A program made the translations under genes and the position numbers. Positions 51,687 to 60,016 of a stretch of 64,000 nt of DNA are shown piece after piece (position 1 is the stretch's first letter; each line of letters begins with the position of its first letter). The notes under the pieces were generated by a model. It was given only the letters and a program-made list of their open reading frames with translations, made no database searches and was not told the DNA's origin. This stretch comes from Curtobacterium sp. ISL-83 (GTDB taxonomy: Bacteria; Actinomycetota; Actinomycetes; Actinomycetales; Microbacteriaceae), in the NCBI RefSeq assembly GCF_018613895.1, contig NZ_JAGGPH010000009.1, positions 62,001 to 126,000 on the forward strand, written 5' to 3'.

Positions 51687-54600
51687 CTACGCCAGCACCA
51701 CGCTCCACGAGAACGCGCGCGGCCACAGCTGGTGCTCCGGCAGCACGTCGAGCCCGCACGCCCGCGACCCGAGACCGTGCTGCGCCGCGTCCAGGTACAG
51801 GTGCAGGTGCTCCGACACGGGCAGCTCGTACGGGTGTCCAGCCCGGCCGATCTGCTGCGCGGTCCACGGCGAGAGCGTGAACCCCGCACGGCGCGCCCCC
51901 ACGGTCCGCACCGTGAACGGTCCGACCGTCAGCTCGCGGAGTTCGGGTCGGTGACCCGTCTCCTGCGGCATCGAGTACCCCGCCGACAGGTCCGACACCG
52001 GGGACGTGAACCGCCCGACCCGCGCCGCGTGCGACGAGTCCGCGTACGACTCGAGCGGCCCGGTACCGAACCACTCCGCGGTCTCCGTCGCCAGTGCGGC
52101 GGGCAGGTCGAACCGCACCCCGATCCGCGGCCACGTCACGTCCCACGGGCCGAACGGCACCGCGTCGGTCTGCAGCAGCAAGCCGCCGTCGGTCAGGGTC
52201 CAGCGGTGTGTGACCTCGACACCGGCGCTGCTGCTCGCTGCGCCGACCCGGACCCGCTGCACGAGTCCCTGTTCCGTCCGCTCGACGGACACCAGACGGT
52301 GGGTCAGTCGGTCGAGTCCCCGTGCCTGCCACCGTGAGGCGGACGACGGCGCGTCCGGGTCACCGACACCCGCCGTGAGCTCCGGGTCCGCGGTCTCGTA
52401 GCCGCCCTGCGACGCCCCGCGGTCGTTGTCCGTCGGCGCACGCCAGAGTTCCAATCGCGGGCCGGCGACCTCGTGGCCCTTCCAACCGACCAAGTCGCCC
52501 CGCGCGGTGAAGGTCCCCGTACCGAGACGGTCGCCGTCCCAGCCCTGCCGGGAGGCCCGGGGCGCGCCCGCAGATCGGCTCGCGACGAGCCGCTGGGTGC
52601 GTGCGACGACGTGGCCGGTGTCCGCCCACGCGGTCGGGCCGGCGAGCTCCGCCGTCAGGTCGAACCACAGCTCGTCGCCGGGCTCGAGGGCCGCTGCGGT
52701 GGCCGCGACGACCTCGTCCGGGACGGGCACCGTCGCCGACTGCCGCGCGGCGACGACCCCGGGCGCGAACCGGCCCGAGTCCTCGACCACCCCGTTCCGC
52801 GACAGGGTCCAGCAGAACCGCAGCCCGGCGGACGACGCCGAGTGGTACCGGTTCTCGATGAGCACGGTGGTGTCCGACGCCGACAACCGGATCGGGGCCA
52901 CGACGGCCGCGAACTCGGCGAGCCCCGGTGTCGGGGTGTCGTCCGGCAGCACCAGCCCGTCCATCACGAAGTTGCCGTCGTGGACGACCTCGTGGAAGTC
53001 GCCGCCGTACGCGTGGTACGGCGTCCCGTCCGGCAGGTGCGCGAGCAGCCCGTGGTCGCGCCACTCCCACACGAAGCCGCCGTGCAGGCGCGGGTAGCGG
53101 TCGACGAGGGCCTCGTACTCGGCGATCTGGCCCGGGCCGTTGCCCATCGCATGCACGTACTCGCAGTGGAGGTACGGCTTCGACCGCTGGCGTGCCGCCT
53201 CGGCCGGCCCGCAGTGCAGCAGGGGAGTGGGCGCGCCGCCGCCGATCGACTCGGTCTCCTGCAGCGTCGGGTACATCCGCGAGTACACGTCCGTGTACGC
53301 GCCGGTGTAGTCGCCCTCGTAGTGCACCGGACGCCCGGGGTCGCGGTCGTGCACCCACTGCGCCATCGCGGCCAGGTTCCGGCCGGTGCCGGACTCGTTC
53401 CCGAGCGACCACATCACGATCGACGGGTGGTTCTTGTCCCGCTCGACGGTGCGGGCGATGCGGTCGAGGTACGCCGCTTTCCATGCCGGGTCGTCGGAGG
53501 GGCTCCCCGCCCAGTCGTCGACGACGAACCCGTGGGTCTCGAGGTCGCACTCCAGGACCACCCAGAAGCCGAGCTCGTCCGCCAGGTCGAGCACGCGGGG
53601 GTGCGGCGGGTAGTGGGACGTGCGGATCGCGTTGACGTTGGACCGCTTCATGAGCGCCATGTCCTCGCGGGCGTGCGCCTCGTCGAACACCCGCCCACGG
53701 GTGGGGTGGGTCTCGTGCCGGTTCACCCCGAGGAACACGACGCGCTCGCCGTTCACCAGGAACCGGTCGCCGACGATCGCGATCGTGCGGAACCCCAGCC
53801 GGAGCGACACCGTCTCGCCCCGGGTCGTGCCACCTGCTGCGGAGCCGGACGCCAGCGTGGCGTCGTACAGCTTCGGCAACTCGGCGCTCCACGGCTCGAC
53901 GCCCTCGACCTCGATCGGCACGACGTCGTCCGCGCTCGCCCAGACGACGTCGACTCCGAGGTCCGGGACGGACAGGCGGACGGGGAACACCGCGTCGAGC
54001 GTCGCGACGGTGATCGTGCCGGTGCCCGTCGCGGGCCGTCCGGACGCGGCCGTGCCCGCGGACGCGGCATCACCGAGCGCGGCCTGCCACCCGGTGCGGA
54101 CGAACACGTCGTAGATCGGCGCGACGGGACGGGCGAGCAGGGTGACGTCGCGGAAGATGCCGGGCAGCCACCACTGGTCCTGGTCCTCCAGGTACGAAGC
54201 CGCCGACCACTGGTGCACGCGCACGCGGAGTTCGTTGTCCCCGGGCACGAGCAGCTCGCTGACGTCGAACTCGGTCACCAGGCGCGACCCCGTCGACCAC
54301 CCCACGAGCGTCCCGTTCACCCACACCCGGAAGTGCGACTCGACCCCGTCGAACCGCAGCACGATCCGGTCGGCGGCGTCGAACGAGGACGGCACCGTGA
54401 ACGTCCGCCGGTGGTCGCCCGTGGGGTTCTCGTCCGGCGGGTGCGGAGCGTCGATCGGGAACGGGTACTGCACGTTCGTGTAGCTCGGGGCCCCGTGCCC
54501 GTGCAACACCCAGTGCGACGGGACGGGCAGGGACCCCCACCCGTCCGGGTCCTCGAACGCGGGGGCGTCCGCCACCGGCGACCACCGGAAGTCCCAGTCG

Positions 54601-54710
54601 CCGTTCAGTGCCAGCGACGGCGCGTCGGTGTGCAGCCACGCCCGTGGAGCGAGCCGTGTGGCCGATCCCGGTGCGGTCGAGTGGAGGTCGTGGAGTGCGG
54701 CAGCGGTCAA
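51687..54710 (-). CDS. lacZ: Beta-galactosidase, GH2
   Basis: A 1007-residue LacZ-type glycosidase with five domains: sugar-binding jelly roll (about 50-220, LNGDWDFRW, RVHQWSAASYLEDQDQWWLPGIFR), Ig-like domain, TIM barrel (about 340-620) and the beta-gal small domain. IVMWSLGNESGTGRN carries the acid/base Glu (about 438); PYLHCEYVHAMGNGPG carries the nucleophile Glu (about 517). TTG 54710 overlaps the stop of a decayed permease (TTGA), so it was once downstream in a sugar-uptake operon. No signal peptide, so it acts on imported galactosides. Confidence 0.9.
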   Translation of the reverse strand: MTAAALHDLHSTAPGSATRLAPRAWLHTDAPSLALNGDWDFRWSPVADAPAFEDPDGWGSLPVPSHWVLHGHGAPSYTNVQYPFPIDAPHPPDENPTGDHRRTFTVPSSFDAADRIVLRFDGVESHFRVWVNGTLVGWSTGSRLVTEFDVSELLVPGDNELRVRVHQWSAASYLEDQDQWWLPGIFRDVTLLARPVAPIYDVFVRTGWQAALGDAASAGTAASGRPATGTGTITVATLDAVFPVRLSVPDLGVDVVWASADDVVPIEVEGVEPWSAELPKLYDATLASGSAAGGTTRGETVSLRLGFRTIAIVGDRFLVNGERVVFLGVNRHETHPTRGRVFDEAHAREDMALMKRSNVNAIRTSHYPPHPRVLDLADELGFWVVLECDLETHGFVVDDWAGSPSDDPAWKAAYLDRIARTVERDKNHPSIVMWSLGNESGTGRNLAAMAQWVHDRDPGRPVHYEGDYTGAYTDVYSRMYPTLQETESIGGGAPTPLLHCGPAEAARQRSKPYLHCEYVHAMGNGPGQIAEYEALVDRYPRLHGGFVWEWRDHGLLAHLPDGTPYHAYGGDFHEVVHDGNFVMDGLVLPDDTPTPGLAEFAAVVAPIRLSASDTTVLIENRYHSASSAGLRFCWTLSRNGVVEDSGRFAPGVVAARQSATVPVPDEVVAATAAALEPGDELWFDLTAELAGPTAWADTGHVVARTQRLVASRSAGAPRASRQGWDGDRLGTGTFTARGDLVGWKGHEVAGPRLELWRAPTDNDRGASQGGYETADPELTAGVGDPDAPSSASRWQARGLDRLTHRLVSVERTEQGLVQRVRVGAASSSAGVEVTHRWTLTDGGLLLQTDAVPFGPWDVTWPRIGVRFDLPAALATETAEWFGTGPLESYADSSHAARVGRFTSPVSDLSAGYSMPQETGHRPELRELTVGPFTVRTVGARRAGFTLSPWTAQQIGRAGHPYELPVSEHLHLYLDAAQHGLGSRACGLDVLPEHQLWPRAFSWSVVLA

Positions 54711-54975
54711 CCCTTGACCGATCCTTCCGTGAGGCCCCCGCGCCAGAAGCGCTGGAGCACTATGATGGCGATCATGAGCGGGATGACCGAGACGAGCACC
54801 CCGCCGGTGGTGAGCTGGTAGAACTCCGGCAGGCGGTCGACCTGCGAGCGCCAGTTGTTCAAGCCCAGTGTGATCGGGTACAACTTCTGGTCTGCCAGCA
54901 TGATGAGCGGCAGGAAGAAGTTTGCTTTCCCGGGATGAGCACACTCCAGTAGGTGTCGGTCAGCCCCCGGCTCAG
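54707..54975 (-). pseudogene. Remnant of a MalG-type sugar ABC permease
   Basis: Only the last 70 or so residues of a carbohydrate permease remain in frame (NFFLPLIMLADQKLYPITLG to RFWRGGLTEGSVKG, up to about 54922). Directly upstream, in another frame, is GLTDTYWSVLIP (54938-54975), which matches an internal block of the same family. This suggests an internal out-of-frame deletion plus loss of the 5' half. No other transporter subunits are nearby. Confidence 0.75.
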
Positions 54976-55168
54976 CCGGCCCGCCGCTGGCGCGTCGGTC
55001 CGCTACCGGCGGCATGGGCCCCGACCGGGATCTGGATCCGCGCGCTGCGACGACGAACGCTGACCGTTCGCTCCGGACTGGGAACGCGGGGTGCCGTCGT
55101 GGTGGAGTGTGGGCGCACACGACGCCGGAGTCCGTGACAGCCCCGGCGAACCGCCGAGAGGAGCTGCC

Positions 55169-56332
55169 ATGACGTCGACCAACGCGACGAGTGAACTGCA
55201 CGAGATCCTGGGCCAGCGGCTCGAGGGCGGTGGGACCTGGGCATGGGCGTACGTCGACGTCTCCGGCAACGTCGAGGACCCGAGACGGCAGGCGGCGTTG
55301 AAGCTCCGGGCGGTCGAGGGGGCGCTCCGGGACCAGGGCGCGTCCGCGGACGTCGTCGACCTGGTCGCCGGCGAGTTCGAGCAGGAGCCGGGCGTTCCGT
55401 CGCCGGTGACCCGGTACGTCCTCCTCCACGACGGCGAGATCGTCCTGAGCGAGGTGCTGCCGGGCGTCCTGCACGGATCCGAGACGGTCGGTGTCGGGGC
55501 CGTGCCGGACCTCGTGCCGCTCGTCGCGCACCGCCCGATGGACCTGTCCGTGCTCGTCGTCCAGGTCGGCCGCGAAGGTGGGACGTTCCGCACCTACCGG
55601 CTCGGCCACGCGCCGCACGCCGCCTCGCTCGACGAGCAGTCGGTCCTCGGACGCTCGGACACGCTGCACAAGGCGAAGAGCGTCCCGGGGTCGAGACAGC
55701 CCCACTGGCAGCAGCACACCGAGGAGATCTGGAAGCAGACCTCCGGCGAGGTGGCCGCGGCCGTCGAGGACGTCGTCCGCCGGATCCGGCCGGGGCTGAT
55801 CGCCGTCGCCGGGGACCCCCGTGCGCAGGAGCTGTTCGTGCAGACGCTCTCGTCCGAGGCCCGTGCCCTCGTGACCACGGTCCCGGTCGACCCCCGTGCG
55901 GACGACGCCTCGAAGCAGGCGTTCGTCGAGCACGTCGAGATCGCCCTGGCGCGCGTGATCGCCACGCGTCGGCACGACCTCGAGGACCTGCTGCGCACCC
56001 ACGTCGGACGTGGCGACAACCTGGCGGTGACCGGGGTCGGATCCGTCGTCTCCGCCCTGCAGCAGGCGCAGGGAGCGGTCGTCGCACTCGATGCCGTCGC
56101 GGTCGGCGACCGGACCCTGCTCGCGCTCGCCGGCGCCCCCTGGGTCGCGACCGCGCCCGAACAGGCCGGCGGAACGCCCGTCATCGGCGCCGTCCCGGCC
56201 GTGTGCGCGCTCGTCCGTGCCGCGGTGCTGACGGATGCCGAACTCGTGCTGGTCAACGCCGCCTCGTTGCCGGGCGGTGTCGCCGCGGCGGCACTGCTGC
56301 GCTGGCCGGTCGGGCCCGCGGTCCCGGCCTGA
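55169..56332 (+). CDS. Vms1/baeRF-family protein (release-factor-like)
   Basis: A 387-residue protein resembling the bacterial archaeo-eukaryotic release factor family (baeRF2/Rv2629 type): WAWAYVDVSGNVEDPRRQAALK, TYRLGHAPHAASLDEQSVLG, HWQQHTEEIWKQTSGEVAAAVE and AGDPRAQELFVQTL. These eRF1-like folds are proposed to act on stalled ribosomes or peptidyl-tRNA; no catalytic GGQ is seen. ATG 55169 follows GAGAGGAG. It stands alone. Confidence 0.7.
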   Translation: MTSTNATSELHEILGQRLEGGGTWAWAYVDVSGNVEDPRRQAALKLRAVEGALRDQGASADVVDLVAGEFEQEPGVPSPVTRYVLLHDGEIVLSEVLPGVLHGSETVGVGAVPDLVPLVAHRPMDLSVLVVQVGREGGTFRTYRLGHAPHAASLDEQSVLGRSDTLHKAKSVPGSRQPHWQQHTEEIWKQTSGEVAAAVEDVVRRIRPGLIAVAGDPRAQELFVQTLSSEARALVTTVPVDPRADDASKQAFVEHVEIALARVIATRRHDLEDLLRTHVGRGDNLAVTGVGSVVSALQQAQGAVVALDAVAVGDRTLLALAGAPWVATAPEQAGGTPVIGAVPAVCALVRAAVLTDAELVLVNAASLPGGVAAAALLRWPVGPAVPA

Positions 56333-56469
56333 TCCGTGGCGCGGTAGGGGTACTGGGGATCGGAACCTGACCGCCCCCCCGCAGCTCAGCGGCTGCGGAG
56401 CCGCGGTCGGCGGTCTGCGTTGTTGTCGCTCCTCGCGCTCGGACTGCCCGTCGGGGAGGGGGGCAACGA

Positions 56470-57519
56470 TCAGGGACGCGGGACGCGGAACCGTGCCGGC
56501 GCTGTGAAGAGCAGCGACGCCCTGGTCGATCGCACCGGCAGGTAAACGACCAGCACCAGGACCGAGGCGGTCGCCATGAGCGTGAATGTCGTGATCGTGG
56601 GGTGTGCCGCGGCGACCGGCAGGAGGCCGACAACCCCGGCGATGGCGAGCATGACGACGATCACCGCGGTGTGGGTCAGGTACGGCACGACCGAGTACCG
56701 ACCGATGGTCCGGAGCGGCGCGATCCATGTTGAGAGGTCGGCCAGACGAGAGAGGAGCAGCACCGCTGCGACTCCGAACAGGTGTTTCACCGGGCCGAGT
56801 GGCGCGACCGTGACCGGTGCGACGGACGGAACCCGCCCCGCAGCGAGCCACCCGGCGATGACCAGCACGATCACCGGAAGACCCGCGCGTTCGACCATCG
56901 CGATGATCGAGCCAGCAAACCGTGCACCGATCAATGTGAAGAAGGCGAACTGGGGGAGCCCCTGCAACCCCGGGCCCAGCACGTGCCACAAGTGGTCGCC
57001 GAGCAATGTGCGCCCCCACCCGTCGAGCACGACGAAGAGCGCGAACGACGGCCCGAGGACGAGGACTGCCGGGACCCTGCGAGTCGCCCAGACCAGGACG
57101 AAGTGGATCGCGAGCGCCCAGAGGTACCAGATCTCGCCGTTCGGCCGGAGGGGTGCCGCTGCGAAACGGATCAACTCACCGATGAGGTCGATCCGGTCGT
57201 GCAGGACAAGATCACCGAGCATCCGGTACCCGAGGACGGCTGGCTGCCACAGGATGTAGAGGTACAGCAGCGGAGCCACCCTGGCTGCTACGAGCCGAGC
57301 TCCTGCCGCCTCTTCCGTCAGGGACCGCGCTCCCACGACCCCGGACGCCACGAAGAACAGCGGCAAGGAGACGACCAGGCGGTCGAGTATCCATTCAGCG
57401 GGGACAGAAGGCTGCCCCGGAGCCCACGAAGCGGCGTGGATGAGGACGATCCCGAGGATTGCGAAGCCCTTCGCGGTGTCCAGCCACGTGGTGCGACAGG
57501 ATCCGTTGCGCCAACTCAT
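56470..57519 (-). CDS. Acyltransferase-3 family membrane protein
   Basis: A 349-residue membrane acyltransferase: TTWLDTAKGFAILGIVLIHAASW at the start with the family His, PLFFVASGVVGARS, WYLWALAIHFVLVW, about ten segments. No SGNH domain, unlike 47172-49241. It probably modifies a surface polymer. ATG 57519 is leaderless (GATACT 57531-57526, 6-nt gap, TTGCAA -35). GC content looks lower than neighbours, hinting at transfer. Confidence 0.8.
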   Translation of the reverse strand: MSWRNGSCRTTWLDTAKGFAILGIVLIHAASWAPGQPSVPAEWILDRLVVSLPLFFVASGVVGARSLTEEAAGARLVAARVAPLLYLYILWQPAVLGYRMLGDLVLHDRIDLIGELIRFAAAPLRPNGEIWYLWALAIHFVLVWATRRVPAVLVLGPSFALFVVLDGWGRTLLGDHLWHVLGPGLQGLPQFAFFTLIGARFAGSIIAMVERAGLPVIVLVIAGWLAAGRVPSVAPVTVAPLGPVKHLFGVAAVLLLSRLADLSTWIAPLRTIGRYSVVPYLTHTAVIVVMLAIAGVVGLLPVAAAHPTITTFTLMATASVLVLVVYLPVRSTRASLLFTAPARFRVPRP

Positions 57520-57525
57520 ATGCAA

Positions 57526-57554
57526 AGTATCACACGTGCAATGCGACGTTGCAA
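57526..57554 (-). promoter_or_regulatory. Promoter of the second acyltransferase gene
   Basis: TTGCAA (57554-57549), 17 bp, GATACT (57531-57526), then 6 nt to the ATG. Confidence 0.7.
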
Positions 57555-57557
57555 GAT

Positions 57558-58757
57558 TTAGTCGTGTGAGCGGTCCGCCCGCGGCACCAGGGGGAGCGCG
57601 AGCAACGGCAGCACCGCCACGATCCCGAAGGACGCCGCGAACCCGACCACCCCGACCAGGGCGCCGATGCCCGGACCGACGGCGCTCGCCGCGATGAACT
57701 GCCCCGTGTTCTGCGCGCCCAGCGCACGGCCGGACCAGAACGGACCGGCTGCCTCGGCGACCGACGTGTAGGCGAGCCCGTTGTCCGCGACCGTCACACT
57801 CGTCGCCACCACCAGGAAGACCGCCCCAGCGGCGAGGTGGGTGGCGTCGACCAGCGCGAGCACGGCCATCACCACGGCGGCGCTCACCGCGACGATCCGG
57901 AGCGGCCCGACGCGGGAGCCGACGCGGTCACTCCAAACCCCCACGAGGATCCGGCCGATCGCGCCGACGAACTGTGCGACGCCGACCAGCAGACCGGCCG
58001 CGGGCGTGGACCACCCGAGACCGACGAGCCACACGAGCCCGTAGGTCGACAGGGTGAACTGCGGCACGACCAGCAGGACCGACACCGCGTGCACCCGCCA
58101 CAGGAACCCGCTCGTCCGGTACGGGTTCTCGACGTCTCCTGCCAGCGCGTCCGACCGAGCGGGGCGTGGCGGGTTCGCGATGCCGATCGCGCAGCACACG
58201 GCGAGCACGGCGCAGAGGACGACCGGCAGCACGAGGGCCGCGCGGATGCCGGCCTGCTCGGCGAGCACCGGGACCGTCAGTGCGGCGAGGGTGACGCCGA
58301 GCGGCTGCGACATCTGCCGGATGCCCATCGCCAGCCCCCGCCGCTCCTTGGGGAACCACCCGACGACGACGCGCCCGCTCGCCGCGTTCGTCGACGCGCT
58401 CGTCATGCCGGCCGCCAGGAAGGCGAGGCCGAGCAGCAGGGTGTCGCCCGCAGCGAGCCAGGCCGCGGCGACCGCGAGCGTCGTGAGCACCAGTCCGCCC
58501 GCGATGACGGCCCGCTCGCCGTGCCGGTCGGTGACGGCACCCCAGGCGATGAGGGTCAGCACCATGCCCGCGGTCGGCGCCGCGGCGAGGAACCCGGCGG
58601 TCACGAGGGGCATGCCGTGCGCGTGCAGGGACGGGATGAGCAGCGCGGGGGCGGTCACGACGAGGGTGCCCGCCGCCTGGGCGGCGACCCCGAGCGCGAG
58701 CATCACCCAGGCGCGGGTGCTCGCGGTGGGCTTCCGGGGTGCGCTGGTCGCGGTCAT
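57558..58757 (-). CDS. MFS transporter
   Basis: A 399-residue major-facilitator protein with about twelve hydrophobic segments; the loop 2-3 motif is GAVTDRHGERAV (about residues 73-84). MGIRQMSQPLGVTLAALTVPV and FTLSTYGLVWLVGLGWS fit the oxalate/formate or cyanate-like branches. Substrate unknown. Divergent from a GntR gene across twin GGTATACC sites, so that regulator probably controls it. Confidence 0.83.
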   Translation of the reverse strand: MTATSAPRKPTASTRAWVMLALGVAAQAAGTLVVTAPALLIPSLHAHGMPLVTAGFLAAAPTAGMVLTLIAWGAVTDRHGERAVIAGGLVLTTLAVAAAWLAAGDTLLLGLAFLAAGMTSASTNAASGRVVVGWFPKERRGLAMGIRQMSQPLGVTLAALTVPVLAEQAGIRAALVLPVVLCAVLAVCCAIGIANPPRPARSDALAGDVENPYRTSGFLWRVHAVSVLLVVPQFTLSTYGLVWLVGLGWSTPAAGLLVGVAQFVGAIGRILVGVWSDRVGSRVGPLRIVAVSAAVVMAVLALVDATHLAAGAVFLVVATSVTVADNGLAYTSVAEAAGPFWSGRALGAQNTGQFIAASAVGPGIGALVGVVGFAASFGIVAVLPLLALPLVPRADRSHD

Positions 58758-58783
58758 GGGCGTCGTCTCGTCGCGGGAGTGAT

Positions 58784-58806
58784 TGGTATACCAAAACGGT
58801 ATACCA
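58784..58806. promoter_or_regulatory. Twin GntR operators
   Basis: TGGTATACCA (58784-58793, perfect palindrome) and CGGTATACCA (58797-58806), cores 13 bp apart, between the divergent MFS and GntR genes. TATACC within them probably also serves as a -10, so binding would block transcription. Confidence 0.75.
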
Positions 58807-58838
58807 TTCCGAGGGCGCCGCCGCTAGGCTCGTACGCC

Positions 58839-59540
58839 GTGACCGAGACGACCGATGCCGTGCCCGTGTCGCAGACCGCGCAGCTCTACGACAACCTCCG
58901 CGCCGCGATCCTGACGCTCGACATCGCCCCGGGGGAGCGGATCTCCGAGCGCGGCCTCGAAGCCCGGTTCCACGCCTCCAGGACCCCGGTCCGTGCAGCG
59001 TTGTCACGGCTCGAGCGCGAGGGACTCATCCTGCACGAGGGCCGGTCGTGGACGGTCACCCCGATCGACCTCGACGAGATCGCCGCGCTCGCCGAACTCC
59101 GCGGCGTCCTCGAACCCGCGGCGACCCGGCTCGCGGTCGAGCGTGCATCCGAGGAGCAGTTGGCCGCAGTCCGCGCGCACCTCGACGCCCTCCAGCCCAC
59201 CCCCGACCAGCAGGCCGGCATCCTGATGGGCTCGACGTTCCACCTGGACCTGGCCGCGCTTGGCGGCAACCGGTTCATCACCGACGCGATCACCGATGCA
59301 CTGCTCCGGCTCGAACGCACACGGTGGATCGAGGTCCGCACGCCCGAGGCCCGGGATGCTGCGTGGGCGGAGCACAGCGCGATCCTGGACGCCGTGCGCT
59401 CCGGGGACGGCGATCGCGCGGCCGACCTCGTCGCGGCGCACGTCGCGGGCACGAACGACCGGCTGCTCGCGTTCATCGCGCAGGAGCGTCGGCGGCTCCG
59501 CGGTGCGGGCATGGCGATCGTCGGCGCACCCGAGCACTGA
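58839..59540 (+). CDS. GntR-family regulator (FCD/FadR type)
   Basis: A 233-residue regulator: winged helix at residues 12-72 (LYDNLRAAILTLDIAPGERISE, RFHASRTPVRAALSRLEREGLI) and an all-helical FCD ligand domain (LRGVLEPAATRLAVERAS, FHLDLAALGGNRFI, AHVAGTNDRLLAF). GTG 58839 lies 8 nt after TAGGCT. The twin operator upstream and divergent MFS gene predict local repression relieved by a small acid. Its stop begins a 16-bp tandem repeat. Confidence 0.86.
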   Translation: MTETTDAVPVSQTAQLYDNLRAAILTLDIAPGERISERGLEARFHASRTPVRAALSRLEREGLILHEGRSWTVTPIDLDEIAALAELRGVLEPAATRLAVERASEEQLAAVRAHLDALQPTPDQQAGILMGSTFHLDLAALGGNRFITDAITDALLRLERTRWIEVRTPEARDAAWAEHSAILDAVRSGDGDRAADLVAAHVAGTNDRLLAFIAQERRRLRGAGMAIVGAPEH

Positions 59541-59595
59541 CGGAGGCGAGCGCTGACGGAGGCGAGCGCTGACGGAGGCGAGCGCTGACGGGCGC
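59532..59595. repeat. Four-copy 16-bp tandem repeat at the gntR stop
   Basis: GAGCACTGACGGAGGC, then GAGCGCTGACGGAGGC twice, then GAGCGCTGACGGGCGC. The first unit holds the last two codons and TGA stop of the GntR gene. Confidence 0.88.
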
Positions 59596-59655
59596 GACCC
59601 GGCCCCGAGGCGCCGAGTCGTGCCTCCAGGCCGTGGGCTGTGCCCCCGGCGCTGG

Positions 59656-59811
59656 TCAGGGGCGCTCGGCGCCGTCCTCGGCCGCGTCCAACTGGTCGAA
59701 GATCCAGGCGGTACTGCTGTCGGAGTGATCGAGCAGGGCGTCGGTGACCTCGCGCTGATCGTTCGAGGTCTTCTGGGCGAGCTTGCTTCCGGACCGTGTC
59801 GACTGTGACAT
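59656..59811 (-). CDS. Small hydrophilic protein, 51 residues
   Basis: Starts MSQSTRSGSKLAQKTSNDQR and ends in an acidic helix-like segment (WIFDQLDAAEDGAERP). No family recognised, no membrane segment. ATG 59811 follows GGGAAGG; an ATG 14 codons upstream is also possible. Kept because of the ribosome site and a balanced amino-acid mix unlike shadow frames. Function unknown. Confidence 0.45.
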   Translation of the reverse strand: MSQSTRSGSKLAQKTSNDQREVTDALLDHSDSSTAWIFDQLDAAEDGAERP

Positions 59812-60016
59812 GGGGACGACCTTCCCTGCGTGTGTGGGCATCGGCTGATGCGCTTCCTCACGGGACTGCTGGCGAGTTCGGATCAGTGTGGACCCCTGGG
59901 TCCGCCGAGCGCAAGCGTTCTCCGCCGCCTGTGGAGAAGTCACGGCCCTCGCCGTGCCTAGGATGGTGCGGCCGCGCGGGCGCGCCGGCAGCGACGCGTC
60001 GGACGGGAGGCACGGC

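Noticed and set aside
54707-54975. A short intact permease gene starting at an internal ATG
   Set aside because: Only the last two membrane segments remain, and a homologous piece in another frame lies directly upstream, which indicates a broken gene.
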